Part shown: in pieces, positions 1 to 10,152 of the stretch
Layout of the letters: every line of letters begins with the position of its first letter
Numbering within the stretch: the first letter of the stretch is position 1
Assembly: GCF_000002595.2 (NCBI RefSeq)
Contig: NC_057004.1
Coordinates: 2,401,478 to 2,465,477, forward strand
DNA length: 64,000 nucleotides
Source of the DNA: Chlamydomonas reinhardtii
Lineage: Eukaryota; Chlorophyta; Chlorophyceae; Chlamydomonadales; Chlamydomonadaceae
Direction of reading: 5' to 3'
The notes under the pieces: model-generated
Databases searched by the model: none
What the model was told of the DNA's origin: nothing
What the model saw: only the letters and a program-made list of their open reading frames with translations
Program-made: the position numbers and the translations under genes

Positions 1-961
1 ATCTGCTTTAGGTTGCCGGGGTGTGGCTAGTGGTTAGGCAGCTCCACGCACCTTCTTAACGGCCTCCAATGTTTCTTGCAGCACGTGTTTGCCGCGTATC
101 AGCACTCCGTCTGGCGGGCGTTGCGGGTGACGGAGTAATGACGGCGTGGTACCGGTTCAAAAGACCGTACTATGGCCGTGCACTCATGGACAAAGCCGTC
201 ACGCAGCACACACCACGTACAGAGAGTGCAATCCTTTCAAAGGTGCAGCGGCTTCGCGCACAAGCTTGCAGATGACGAGCCGACGCATCCATTCTCCATC
301 GCTCACCAATGTCGAAGCTAAAAGCAGGTGGCCCGCTGGGGCAGGTACCGGAGAACGCTGGGGAGGACAGTGCACGCCAGCTTGTGCCTGAGTCCCCATG
401 GACGCTGAGCCCCAACAGGCGCTGCCCGTCGCACAACCCCACTAGCTGGCTGGCAGCAGCCTGCAATTGCGCCAGTGGCTGGGCAGCGGCGCAACTGGCC
501 TGTGCACGCGTGGGATACACAAAGGACCTGGGGCTTGGCGGTTTTATCCGTTGGGGCGGTTCGCACCCTCCTGGCGCAGGGTCAAGTCCATTCTTGCAAC
601 TTACCCTCATCAGCGCCCGCGCCACCATTGATGGAAGCAAAGGTGCGCTCGAGACCAAAGGCAAAAGACCGATTCAGCAGAAGTTCACGGGGAGCCTTAA
701 CTTAAGCCCATGATGATTCATGACTACAAATAAGATTGACATGTACCGATCAGTATAGCGCTTCTGTGTGCCCAACCACAGAGCGCGGGTTCATCATGCA
801 GCGGCCGCTCATGCCGGAGTACCGAGTACGCGTTGCCACGTCGCTCATTTTGTTTGTTATATGCTAGTACATAACGCTGACTGGTACCAATGCGCTAGTA
901 TTATTTCGGAGTGGTGTACAGAGGCAGGGTTCAGGCCCTCCCTTCAGGCTCGCTTTAGTCT
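1..961. other. intergenic, no gene seen
   Basis: Upstream flank of the DEG-like protease. Open frames here are short and overlap on both strands with no recognisable protein family, splice pattern or repeat. It should hold the promoter and 5' UTR of the gene starting at 962, but I cannot point to a TATA box with confidence. Confidence 0.6.
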
Positions 962-3900
962 ATGACTGCCCCTCGCAATAGGCTCCTGGCCCAAGTATCC
1001 ACCTGGTGCCGCACAAAGCTTGCCGGTCACTCCAACTATAGCGGTGCTTCCGTCTCAGCAGCATCCTGCGCAACCAGCATCTCGCATCTCAAGGCGTTTA
1101 GCGACGCCGCGGCGGCTAGGTCAACGCTGAGAGCGGTCACCGCGCAAAGTTTAAGTGCCCACCGATCCACAGCTGGCATGCCGCTACAAGGCCGGCTGCT
1201 CGGCGCCAGCGGTCCGCCCGCAGCGCACCCGTCCCCGGCCTCCTCTCTGCGCACTCGCAACCGGGCGTTTTGCTCCGCTGCTCCCGCCGCCGGCGCGGGC
1301 TGGCCTCTGCACTCGCCATCTCACAATGAACGTGGCCAGCCTCTCGCACAGCTGCCGCACGGCGCTGCCGCCCCAGCGGGGCGTGACTGGGCACCGCAGC
1401 CGTTGAGCGTTACCGGGGGTTCCAGTGGAGTTAGCGCAGGTGCCGTTGGTGCAGCCTCGAGCAGCAGCAGCGGCGGCGCCGCGGCGGCGGTGGGCGGCTG
1501 GCAGGCGGCGCCGTCGTTGGTGCCTCGTGTGACCACCGATGACATGCTGCTGTCCTCTGACGGCGCGGCCGCAGCCGCCAGCACCTCGTCTGCTGGGGGT
1601 GCCGGCGCCGCCGCAGCAGCAGCGCCGTCTAGGCGCGGCCGGCGCGGCACCGCCGCCGCAGCGTCCGGGCCAGGCGCCGCCGCCGCAGGCGGCGGCGACG
1701 GCGGCTCGTCCGCCGCCGAGGACGTTGCGGAGCCGGTGGTTGTGCACATGTCCGCAGCCGCCACGGCGACGGCGGCCGCGGGCACGATGCCGGCGCCGCG
1801 CCACACGGGCGTGTTCCAGCCGTCGCGCAGCTACTCGCAGCACATCAAGAGCGACGGGGAGCTGCTGGCGGCGCTGGCGGAGGCGCCGCTGGCATACGCT
1901 GAGGGCATGGGCAGTGTGCTGGATAGCATCATCAAGATCTACACCGTACACAGCCGGCCCAACTACACGCTGCCCTGGCAGGTGGGCGCGAGGGCGGGGC
2001 AATGCATGGTAGTCGAATGCCAGGCTTATCCACGAGCAACCCAAAGGGCGCGTGGGCGGTGCGGCACCATGGGTTTGTTTGGGACCCAAAGAGCACGGAA
2101 CGAACGGAAAAACGAGAGCTGTAGGTGTCTTGGCAGCAATACGTCAGAGACTGCCGTATCGGTACAACATGCCGCCTTGCTCCCGGCCCTTGCGCCCTCT
2201 CCGCACGTGCCCAACTGCCGCTGCCCGCTGTTTCTCAACCTCCCTCCAGAACCACCCCAAGCGCGAGTCCACGGGCACTGGCTTCGTGGTGCACGACCGG
2301 CTGATCCTGACCAACGCGCACGTGGTGGCGGACGCCACCTACGTGCTGGTCAAGCGCCACGGCAGCGGCACCAAGTACCGGGCGGGTGAGACGACTGAGG
2401 GGGAGAGAGGACTGAGGAGGGAGAGGGGACTAAGGAGGAGGGGCACTGTAGGGCGGGGCGCGGACAGGGTACCGGGATGGCGTCCAGTGGCATCCTGTGG
2501 TGTCTGATATATGCGGCATCTAGCTTCCGCCTGCTGCCGCGCCGCCCCCGTGACCTCGCCTCTCACGCCCTTCCTCGCAAGCACAGTTGACAAGCGCACT
2601 CACCCCTCACACCCCCACCGCTGGCCCCCCTCCCCCACCGTCTACCACTTCCTGATCTAATCATACATGTAACACCCACCTCCTCCCCCACCTCCACAGA
2701 CGTCCAGGCTGTGGGCCACGACTGCGACCTGGCGCTGCTGTCCGTCACCGACGAGGCGTTCTGGAGCACCCCCACCTCCATGCTACCGCTGGAGCTGGGC
2801 GAGGTGCCCGAGCTGCAACAGGTGAGGCAGCGGCGGCGGCGGGGGGGGGGAGCAGCCGGGGGGTGGTCAAGTTGTGGGCGCGAGGGGCGGAGTTTGGGGA
2901 TCTGCCTTCACTCCGCCTGGCTGCATCGGTGCACCCTGATACCGAGTTCGACCCGTACCCAGCACGTCAACTCCCAGCACCACCACCATCACCATCATCA
3001 CCAGTAGCTGTCCCCTTGACCCGTGCCCTTCAAGATCCCCCCACTTCTCCTCCCTCCCGCCTGCCTGCCCGCCCCCTTCTGCAGGGTGTGGTTGTGGTGG
3101 GCTACCCCACTGGCGGCGACAACACCTCCGTCACCAGCGGCGTGGTGAGCCGCGTGGAGGTGGCGCAGTACGCCCACGCCGCGTCGCACCTCATGGCGTG
3201 CCAGATTGATGCCGCCATCAACCCAGGCAACAGCGGTGAGGGAGGCTGTGGCGGTGGCTGTGGCGGGCTGGGTTGCGTCAGTGTAAGGTGTTGGGTTGGG
3301 TGCTGATCTGCAATCCTGGCATTACGAATGAATCGGCGCTCCCATCTCCCGCTCTCGCCCTATCCTGCCCCTCTGAACGCCTGGGTGCGAGAGCAAGAGA
3401 TGCAGAGGAGCGTCCGATGAACCCTCGCAACCACCCCTTCTCCTGAACCCCGCAACCACCCCTTCTCCTGAACCCCGCAACCACCCCTTCTCCTTGCGGC
3501 ATCGCCGCCTTCCTAACGTGTCATGCCTGGCACCTCCTCCCCGCCTTGCATGGGCGGCTGCCCCGCTCCTCCCTCGGGGGCCGACGTCGGCAGTTCCATG
3601 TTTTGTACTGTCCTCGTGAATGGCTACGCCCCCCCCTGCCACTACCACTTGCTTAACTAATCATGAATGTAACCCTCCTCCCGCAGGCGGCCCAGCGCTG
3701 CAGGGCGACCAGGTGGTGGGCGTGGCGTTCCAGAACCTGCCGGGGGCGGAGAACATCGGCTACATCATCCCCACACCCGTGGTACGGCACTTCCTGTCCG
3801 AGGTGCGGAAGTACGGCAGCTACCAGGTGAGGGCGAGGGCGAGGGTGGGGGCGGGGGGCGAGGGTGGGGGTTTGTAGATACCAGCCGAGCCCAATGCAAA

Positions 3901-4515
3901 AGAGCGAGGAGGAGAGCGTGGCCTATGCTTTGACAAGGGGGCATGGGGTTGGCGGTGAGGTGGGCGTGGGTGTATGTCAGGGGCTGGCGGGAGCCAGCGG
4001 CCTACAAGCCTACCCGTGCCCCAGTGCGAATGACCTTGCGGGCGGTAGCGTGCGTACCCGCAAGGACACGTGGTTTTAGCGGCACGTACCCTCGTGCCTT
4101 TCTCGCCCCCACTGCCCCACTGGCTCGTGAACTGCGTCAGCAGGTCCCTCTTGTAACCAATGCAATCTGCCTCCCTCAACACGCGCGCCGCCCTCTCCGC
4201 TCCCGTCTCGCCGCTCCCTGCTCCCTCCCCCTCCTCCCTCCCCCTCTTTGGCTTGGTGCTGACTACCCCCCCCCCTCCTCTCCTCTCCTCTCCGCTCCTC
4301 GCCTCGCCTCTGCCCACGCCCCCCCCCCCTCACACGCACAGGGCTACTGCAGCCTGGGCGTGCTGTGTCAGAACCTGGAGAACCCGCACCTGCGCTCCGC
4401 ACTGGGCATGGGCGAGGGCATGACGGGCGTGCTGGTCAACACCATCCAGAAGACCTCCAACGCGGCCAAGGTGCGCGTGTGTCTGCTTGTGCGTGTGTGT
4501 GTGTGTGTGTCTGCT

Positions 4516-4550
<35 letters not shown>

Positions 4551-4551
4551 C

Positions 4552-4601
<50 letters not shown>

Positions 4602-7089
4602 TGCTTGTGCGTGCATGTGTTGATTTTGAAAGGGGCGAATGGGGAGGGGACGCGGGCCGGAGGCGTGGCCACCGGCTCGACTTGCCCTGACCTTCCTCTC
4701 CCTGTCCGGCCCTTCGGTGCTCCGACTTGTTTTGTCCTTTGTAGGTGCTCAAGCCCGGTGACGTCTTGCTGGAGTTTGATGGCGTCCGGATTGCCAACGG
4801 TGAGAACCAAAAGTCACATGCGCGTTGCTTCGTGGCCCACCCGCCTTCCATCGCGTGCGCGTGCGTGCGCCGAAGCCCGGCAGCTGCAAAGTCTTTTCCG
4901 GCTCTCTCAACTCCCTGACACGTGACCTGCCCCAAGTGCTACTCGCCGTGCTAAGTGCCACTTGCGCCATGACGAGCGACCCATTCGCTATCTCCCGCCA
5001 CCATGTTGGCCCCCCCATACATCGGTAACAACGCGTCTGCTATACTACTGTACCTTCACTTCTTAAATAATCATGAATGTGACCCCCTTCCCTTATCTCA
5101 CGAGCCATGCCTGGAATCCCGTCGCCCCCTTCCCTCCCCCCCCCCCCCACACAGACGGCACAGTGCACCTGCGGCAGCGCGAGCGCATCTACTTCTCCTA
5201 CCTCATCACCCTCAAGCCCACAGCCGGCACTGCCAAACTCAAGGTGGGCACTACCGTACCATGTTTGGGACAGGACACGACCACCCCCTACTTGGCCCCC
5301 TCCCACACACACGCAGGATCCCCCCCTTCCCCCGCACCTCACACCCGCCCGACCCCCGCCTCCCCCTCCCCCTACCGTTCCAAATGTTTTTCATCTTGCA
5401 ATCCCCATACCTTCTACCATTTCCTAACATAATCATGAATGTAAACCCCCCTCCGCCTTTCCCCCCTCCCCCAGGTGCTGCGCGATGGCCAGCAGCTGGT
5501 GTTTGACATGCCGGTCACGCCCAACGACCTGCTGGTGCCCGTGCACTGCTACGACCGACTGCCCTCCTACTTCATGTGAGAGGCACTGAGGCTGACTGGC
5601 CGGCTGACTCACGGGCTGGTTGCGTGCGCGGCTTATTGAGTATAGATGGATACATGGATACATGTGTGTGCGGGACCCGGGAGAGGGGGCGGTGTGCATT
5701 GTGGCGGCGCTGTGCCATCGCCTGTGCAGGCTAGCAATCACGCGTCGCTTACGGTATCCCCCATCTGCTTATTTGTTTCGCGTGTCTCTCACCCAGCCAC
5801 TCGCTCGCGCACGCGCAGGTACGCGGGCCTGGTGTTCGTGCCGCTGACTCAGCCCTACCTGCACGAGTACGGCGAGGACTGGATGAACACGGCGCCGCGG
5901 CGGCTGTACGACAAGGCCATGCACGGCATGATGCAGAAGCCGCGGCAGCAGATCGTCATCCTCAGCCAGGTGGGTTGGTGGGTTGGTGGCGCGGCTGGAG
6001 AGGTGTGGGGAGGTTTCTTGGGGGGAGGCGTGTGCGTGCATGTGGGGCCTGCAAACAGGCTCACATTGCAAACCCTGCCTCTGTTCACCACGAACACCAC
6101 GAACACCCTGAGCACCAACACCAACACCCCCACAGGTCCTGGTGGACGACGTGAACACCGGCTACCAGCAGTTCCAGACGCTGCAGGTGCGGCAGATGCG
6201 GCGGATGGAGCGAACCAGGCGCAGATGCGCCAGGGGGCCGGGCAGGGATCCGGGGGTAGGGGCAGCGCGTTGACTGTCAACCGTGTGCAAGGTCCTACGC
6301 GGGGCTACCTCCTTCCCACTGCACTTCTGCTCACGCAACTCAACGCTTACCGCTCCTCAACTCACGCAACTCAGCGCTTACCGCTGCTCCTGCTCGTGCC
6401 GCTGCACCCCCTTGATTTAGTTGGGTACAGAATGTGATATTTCCTTCCCCCTTAATTTCAGGTCCTGCGTGTGAACGGCACCGAGGTGCTCCACCTGGCT
6501 CACCTCAAGGAGCTGGTGGAGGGCGCGGCGGACCGCTTCGTGCGCTTCGAGCTGGAGGACGAGCGGGTCATGGTGGTGGAGAGGTGGGGCCGGGCGGGGC
6601 GGGAAGAGGATAGGATAGTGTGTGTACGGTGCTTCGGGGGCCCGGTAGTCGGTAGGGCGGTTGCGAGAGGCAAGGCAAGACTTACCTTTTCCAACTGGGG
6701 GAGAACCAGCTTTTCCCACGTCGGGAAGGATGTCATCGTTGCAACGCTGTCTGCCTTCCCCCTTGCCTCTGTCTGTGCTCCGCTAGTTTGGCTTGTTTTG
6801 GTATAGTTTGGGCTGGTATTTACAATCCCCCCGCCGCTGTCTACCTCGCTACGCTCCTCTGTACCATCTTTGCACATACACCCCATCGCCGCGCACCGCC
6901 GCAACCCGCTGCTTACACAGGTCTCTGGCCGTGGATGCCAACGCGCGCATCATGGAGCGCTACCGCGTGCCCTCCAGCGTGTCAGCCGACATCGGAGCCA
7001 ACGCCGCCGGGGCCGCCGCGAGCGGCGCCAGCAGCGGCAGCACCAACGGCGGCGCCAGCGGCGAGCTGGCAGCGGCCGCGCAGCAATGA
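962..7089 (+). CDS. DEG: DEG9/DEG10-type trypsin-like serine protease
   Basis: Thirteen exons: 962-1981, 2250-2385, 2700-2821, 3085-3235, 3687-3826, 4342-4470, 4745-4799, 5155-5243, 5475-5575, 5819-5969, 6136-6186, 6462-6583, 6921-7089, giving 811 aa. An in-frame TAG two codons before the ATG fixes the start. Residues 1 to about 310 are Ala/Gly/Ser-rich low complexity with a basic, acid-poor beginning that could be an organelle transit peptide. The protease domain follows, with the triad visible as His364 in TNAHVV, Asp395 in HDCDLALL and Ser476 in NPGNSGGP. The oxyanion region is interrupted by an intron just after NSG. A PDZ domain (GVLVNTI...[12 protein letters not shown]) and a second PDZ-like C-terminal domain ([15 protein letters not shown]) follow, which is the plant DEG9/DEG10 arrangement. 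The role inferred from the family is ATP-independent degradation of damaged proteins. DEG9 versus DEG10, and hence nucleolus versus mitochondrion or plastid, is not settled. Several introns carry repeats described separately. Confidence 0.93.
2641..2680 (+). repeat. introner-like 3' block, copy 1
   Basis: Conserved block (CTACCACTTCCT...CTAATCAT..ATGTAAC) lying 19 nt before the 3' splice site of protease intron 2. It is the most diverged of five copies in the window. The CTAAT part fits a branch-point sequence. Confidence 0.65.
3421..3495 (+). repeat. 25-bp tandem repeat, 3 copies
   Basis: Three near-identical 25 bp units (core CGCAACCACCCCTTCTCCTG) sit in protease intron 4. The first differs by one base. 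A simple minisatellite with no evident function. Confidence 0.9.
3642..3678 (+). repeat. introner-like 3' block, copy 2
   Basis: Copy of the CTACCACTT..TTAACTAATCATGAATGTAA-type block, ending 8 nt before the 3' splice site of protease intron 4. It contains a CTAAC/CTAAT branch-point match and an intronic TGTAA. Confidence 0.75.
3873..3937 (+). repeat. TAGATACCAGCC dispersed repeat, copy 1
   Basis: Lies in protease intron 5. It shares GTAGATACCAGCC, CCCAATGCA and the stretch GAGGAGGAGAGCGTGGCCTATG with copies at 46788 and 59497, but lacks an internal stretch of about 16 bp (CAAACTA.ACC.AA) present in both of those. Confidence 0.8.
4118..4171 (+). repeat. 54-bp dispersed repeat, copy A
   Basis: Inside protease intron 5. 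The run from CACTGGCTCGTGAACTGCGT to CCAATGCAATCTGCC recurs at 20320-20363 with one clear mismatch. Not part of any exon, and no family recognised. Confidence 0.85.
4482..4620 (+). repeat. (GT)n microsatellite
   Basis: Long imperfect GT tract interrupted by CTGCTT units. It starts about 11 nt after the donor of protease intron 6. Confidence 0.95.
5048..5087 (+). repeat. introner-like 3' block, copy 3
   Basis: Copy (..CTTCTTAAATAATCATGAATGTGAC..) in protease intron 7, here about 67 nt before the 3' splice site, with a C-rich tract in between. Confidence 0.7.
5412..5450 (+). repeat. introner-like 3' block, copy 4
   Basis: Copy (CTACCATTTCCTAACATAAT then CATGAATGTAA) in protease intron 8, 24 nt before the 3' splice site. 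CTAAC is a good branch-point match. Confidence 0.75.
6797..6830 (-). repeat. TAGATACCAGCC dispersed repeat, inverted fragment
   Basis: The reverse complement reads TTGTAAATACCAGCCC then AAACTATACCAA, matching the first half of the copies at 46788 and 59497. It lies in the last intron of the protease gene, opposite to that gene's direction. Confidence 0.7.
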
Positions 7090-7430
7090 GCGGCGGAAGC
7101 AAGGCGGTGATATGTGTTTGTTGTGGCACATGAAACATTTGTGAACGAGGTAGTGAGGTCCGCTGCTGTTACAAGTAGCCGTGTAGATCCTGTGCAATGC
7201 TAGTGCAGCAGCAGGGACCGGGGAAGAGGAAGGGGCGCGCGGGCGCCGCATTTCGTCGTTTCATTGCTTTGGCAGGCGGAGCTGTCGCGGCTATGTCAAG
7301 CGTGGATCCAGGGAAGATAAGGATTGCGGAATCGCTGAGTACTGAGCGTCTGTGAAGCACGCAGCAGCCTGCCCTGCACTTGGCAAGTGCTAGACTGCTG
7401 TGCGCTGCTGGCCAGAGAAGACTTGGCCCC

Positions 7431-7435
7431 TGTAA
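7431..7435 (+). promoter_or_regulatory. TGTAA polyadenylation signal, protease gene
   Basis: TGTAA 342 nt after the protease stop codon. TGTAA is the usual green-algal poly(A) signal, and the distance fits a normal 3' UTR. Confidence 0.6.
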
Positions 7436-7671
7436 CACTTGGGTACCGCTTTGTGAGTTCTGGTGTCCTGGTAGCAAAGAACGCCTGCTGTTTGGTCTGT
7501 GGCTCTGTGCATAGGACGTAGCCATGCCAGTCACGGCGCCGGCAGCAGCAGGCGGAGCACTCGGCCGGACCCTCGCCCTCAACTTCGTCCACACGCGGCA
7601 AGGAGGCTGTGGAGGCATGCGCGGCGTCACGATCGCGTGTGCCGGTGCTCAGGAGCGCTGTGCATCTAGAA

Positions 7672-7676
7672 TTACA
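7672..7676 (-). promoter_or_regulatory. TGTAA polyadenylation signal, gene 8245-9718
   Basis: TTACA on the + strand, that is TGTAA for the minus-strand gene, 568 nt after its stop. The convergent protease transcript would end about 240 nt away, so the two tails need not overlap. Confidence 0.45.
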
Positions 7677-8244
7677 TTGATGCCTGACATGAAAGGAGGT
7701 GGCACGTGCGTGCATGCGAACCGCCTTGCTATAATAAAGGCACCATAACACACGTCGCTGCCATACCCGACTCTGCAGGCGCACACCAGCAGCGGCCAGT
7801 CATACATTGAAACGTCATCTTATTCGAGTGCCTGTGCGGGTTGGATTCAAGTTTGTTCAATTGCCGCACAAGGGCATCAGAGCCCTGCTGGCACAACGCA
7901 TCACCCCGCCCCTCCGCCTCAATGTGAAAGCGTCAACAGCAGGAAATGCGGCTGGTATAGATCCGCGCTGGCCCCACACAGACACGTCGGTGCACACACG
8001 ATGCCAATCAGGCACTGCCAAACACCACACGCTCCTGCGTCTCCCATCTTCTCTGCCTCAACCTCATGGGGCCGTCCCTACATTCCTCCAAAGCTCCGCA
8101 CTCCTCAGCGGCGGCACAAACGTCCCCCCTTCCCCCCCGTAACCATGCGCTCTGCTGCATTCTGCCTTCCTGAGTCCTGACACATCCAGTCCTTTTCCAT
8201 TTCGAATCCAGTCTTCACTCCACGCCGCCTCCACCGCCACCGCC

Positions 8245-9718
8245 TTACGCCAGCAGCAGCATGTCGAGGTCCTCCTCCTCGCGCCGCTTCTTGTCCTCCA
8301 CCGCGCTCTCCGCCGCCTTGGCTGCGCTGTCGGCGGCCTGTGATCGGGCCACCAGGCCACACACATGCACGTGCGTAAGGGTATGGCTTGGCACAACACA
8401 GATCCCTTCTGTACATGTAGTAATGTACCAGGCCGTCAATCTGCACGCTCTGCTCCGCCCCGCACCCCATCGTACGCGTACCTGTTTGGCGGCGTAGTCG
8501 TCGGCCTTCTTGCGGCCGTACACGTCAATGGACATGTCTTGCTTGATGTTGTCGTTGTCGTTCACCACGTTCTCCATGTTCTGTGTCAGGAGGGCGGGCG
8601 GCAGGGTGGCGGGTCGCGTCAGTGAGTTAAGGAAGGTGGGTGTAGGGCGAGAGCTCGCATGTATGCATGGAATCTGCCTGTTCCGGCCGCAACCCCACGC
8701 ACGCCAGGCAGTCACACACAGCCCATTACGGTGCAAGAAGGATAAGGTGGCAAGCACGGGTGGTCCTGTTTGACCAAATCCGTGCGCTGGTCCCAAATGC
8801 GGTAGCTCCTCTCAACCCACCCACCCCTGCTCGGGACCCCCATCTCCCGTTTCTCACCAGCACGCGCTTGTCCTCCAGGCTGAAGTTGAAGTTGCTGCGG
8901 CTCTTGCCCAGCGGCACAATGTCCATAAGGTTGTCCTGCGCGTGTGAGCGCGACCAGGTGCGGCCAGCGGCCTCCAAGCGGAACTCGAAGTTCTCGCAGA
9001 AGGGCGCTTGCCTGGGTTGGTTCGCGTAGGTGGGGTTGGATGGGGGAGGGATGGGGATTAGGAGGTTGGATGGGGGTTCGTAGTGGGGTGTTGCGCGGGC
9101 ATCATGGGCCGGGGGACTGAGTACAAGCAGACCCAAATGTGTTGCTGCCTTGCGGGCCCACAAAGCCTTGCACAGAGGCGGGAGAGCCTTGAGGAGGGCA
9201 CCCCACAGCCTGATCCGAGGCACTCACTGGAATGCCTCGGGCAGCGTCTCACGCTTGCGGCGCATAGCATCGCCAAACGTCACGCCCGTCACGGTCTTGT
9301 AAGAGGTACGTGCACCTGCAGGCAGTCCACACGAAGCTGGTCAGCCCGCGCGGACAGAAAGGCGCGCCCGATTGTGCTTTAACCTACCGTTTGCAAGGCA
9401 CTCCAGCGAGGACGCGGACAGGGGCTCGATGACGTTGACAGGCACCAGCCCATTGCTGCTTTTGCGAAAGCACTGCGCCAGGCCCTGCGAGCACAGGAAA
9501 GCGAGCAGGTGTCGGAGTCAGAATTCAGAGCAAGCCCACTGGATCTCTCCGGCCTCTCCAGGATCTTCTGCTGCCAATATGCTTACCAGGCATACATACG
9601 CCTCCTCTGAGATGTCAGACGTGTAGGCAACCGCGCGGACGGTGACCCGAGATGGTCGCACGCACCGACGCGCGGAAGAGGCGGGCCGCTGGGCAAAGCT
9701 ACGAGCCTGAGCAAGCAT
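8245..9718 (-). CDS. predicted plastid-targeted protein, unknown function
   Basis: Six exons in transcript order: 9718-9587, 9484-9388, 9315-9228, 9011-8858, 8580-8482, 8337-8245, giving 220 aa. The N-terminus MLAQARSFAQRPASSARR is basic, rich in Ser/Ala and free of acids, which suggests a chloroplast or mitochondrial transit peptide. The middle (SYKTVTGVTFGDAMRRKRE, CENFEFRLEAAGRTWSRS, DNLMDIVPLGKSRSNFNF) looks like a conserved folded domain. The C-terminus is an Ala/Glu/Lys-rich helix ending DLDMLLLA. All five introns have GT-AG borders and keep frame, so I trust the gene, but I do not recognise the family. Same strand as PIG-S, whose stop codon lies 434 bp upstream of this start codon. Confidence 0.78.
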
Positions 9719-10152
9719 CTTCAGTCTAGAAGGTGAAGTAGGGGTGAGGATGCAGTGGGAAAGCCGCCTTGGCAAAGCAAACTTGCTTGGAAGCCTGAGT
9801 CTGGAGCTTGGTGAAAGGTATACGGATTGATGCAGTGGCTTGCACAACAAGTCGCAGGAGAGGGCAGCGAATGGAAAGAGCTGGCGAGCGCGAATGCGAG
9901 ATGGCTTTCGGTTGTGCATCCGCCACCATGGGGGCTTTTCCGTGACCACCCGCTGGCTTTTCTGCTGGCTTTGTCGATGTGTATCTCATGCGTAGACAGG
10001 CGAGACAATCGTTACAAAAGACATACGTTGGCGCGATGGTGCGGCCTTAAGCTTGCACAACAGCCCGCAAAACGGGCGCAGGCTCGCACTCGCAATAAAG
10101 CAGTTATAATTGAATGTTTCGGCACTAACGAGTATAATAACACGACATGCTG
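9719..10152. other. intergenic between PIG-S and the plastid-protein gene
   Basis: Holds the PIG-S 3' UTR, with TTACA (TGTAA on the minus strand) at 10012-10016, 137 nt after the PIG-S stop, and the promoter and 5' UTR of the gene starting at 9718. Nothing else seen. Confidence 0.6.

Noticed and set aside
1184-2089. 301-codon minus-strand open frame opposite the protease exon 1
   Set aside because: Shadow of a GC-rich Ala/Gly coding exon. Arg-rich translation with no motifs, while the + strand frame joins in phase to the protease domain.
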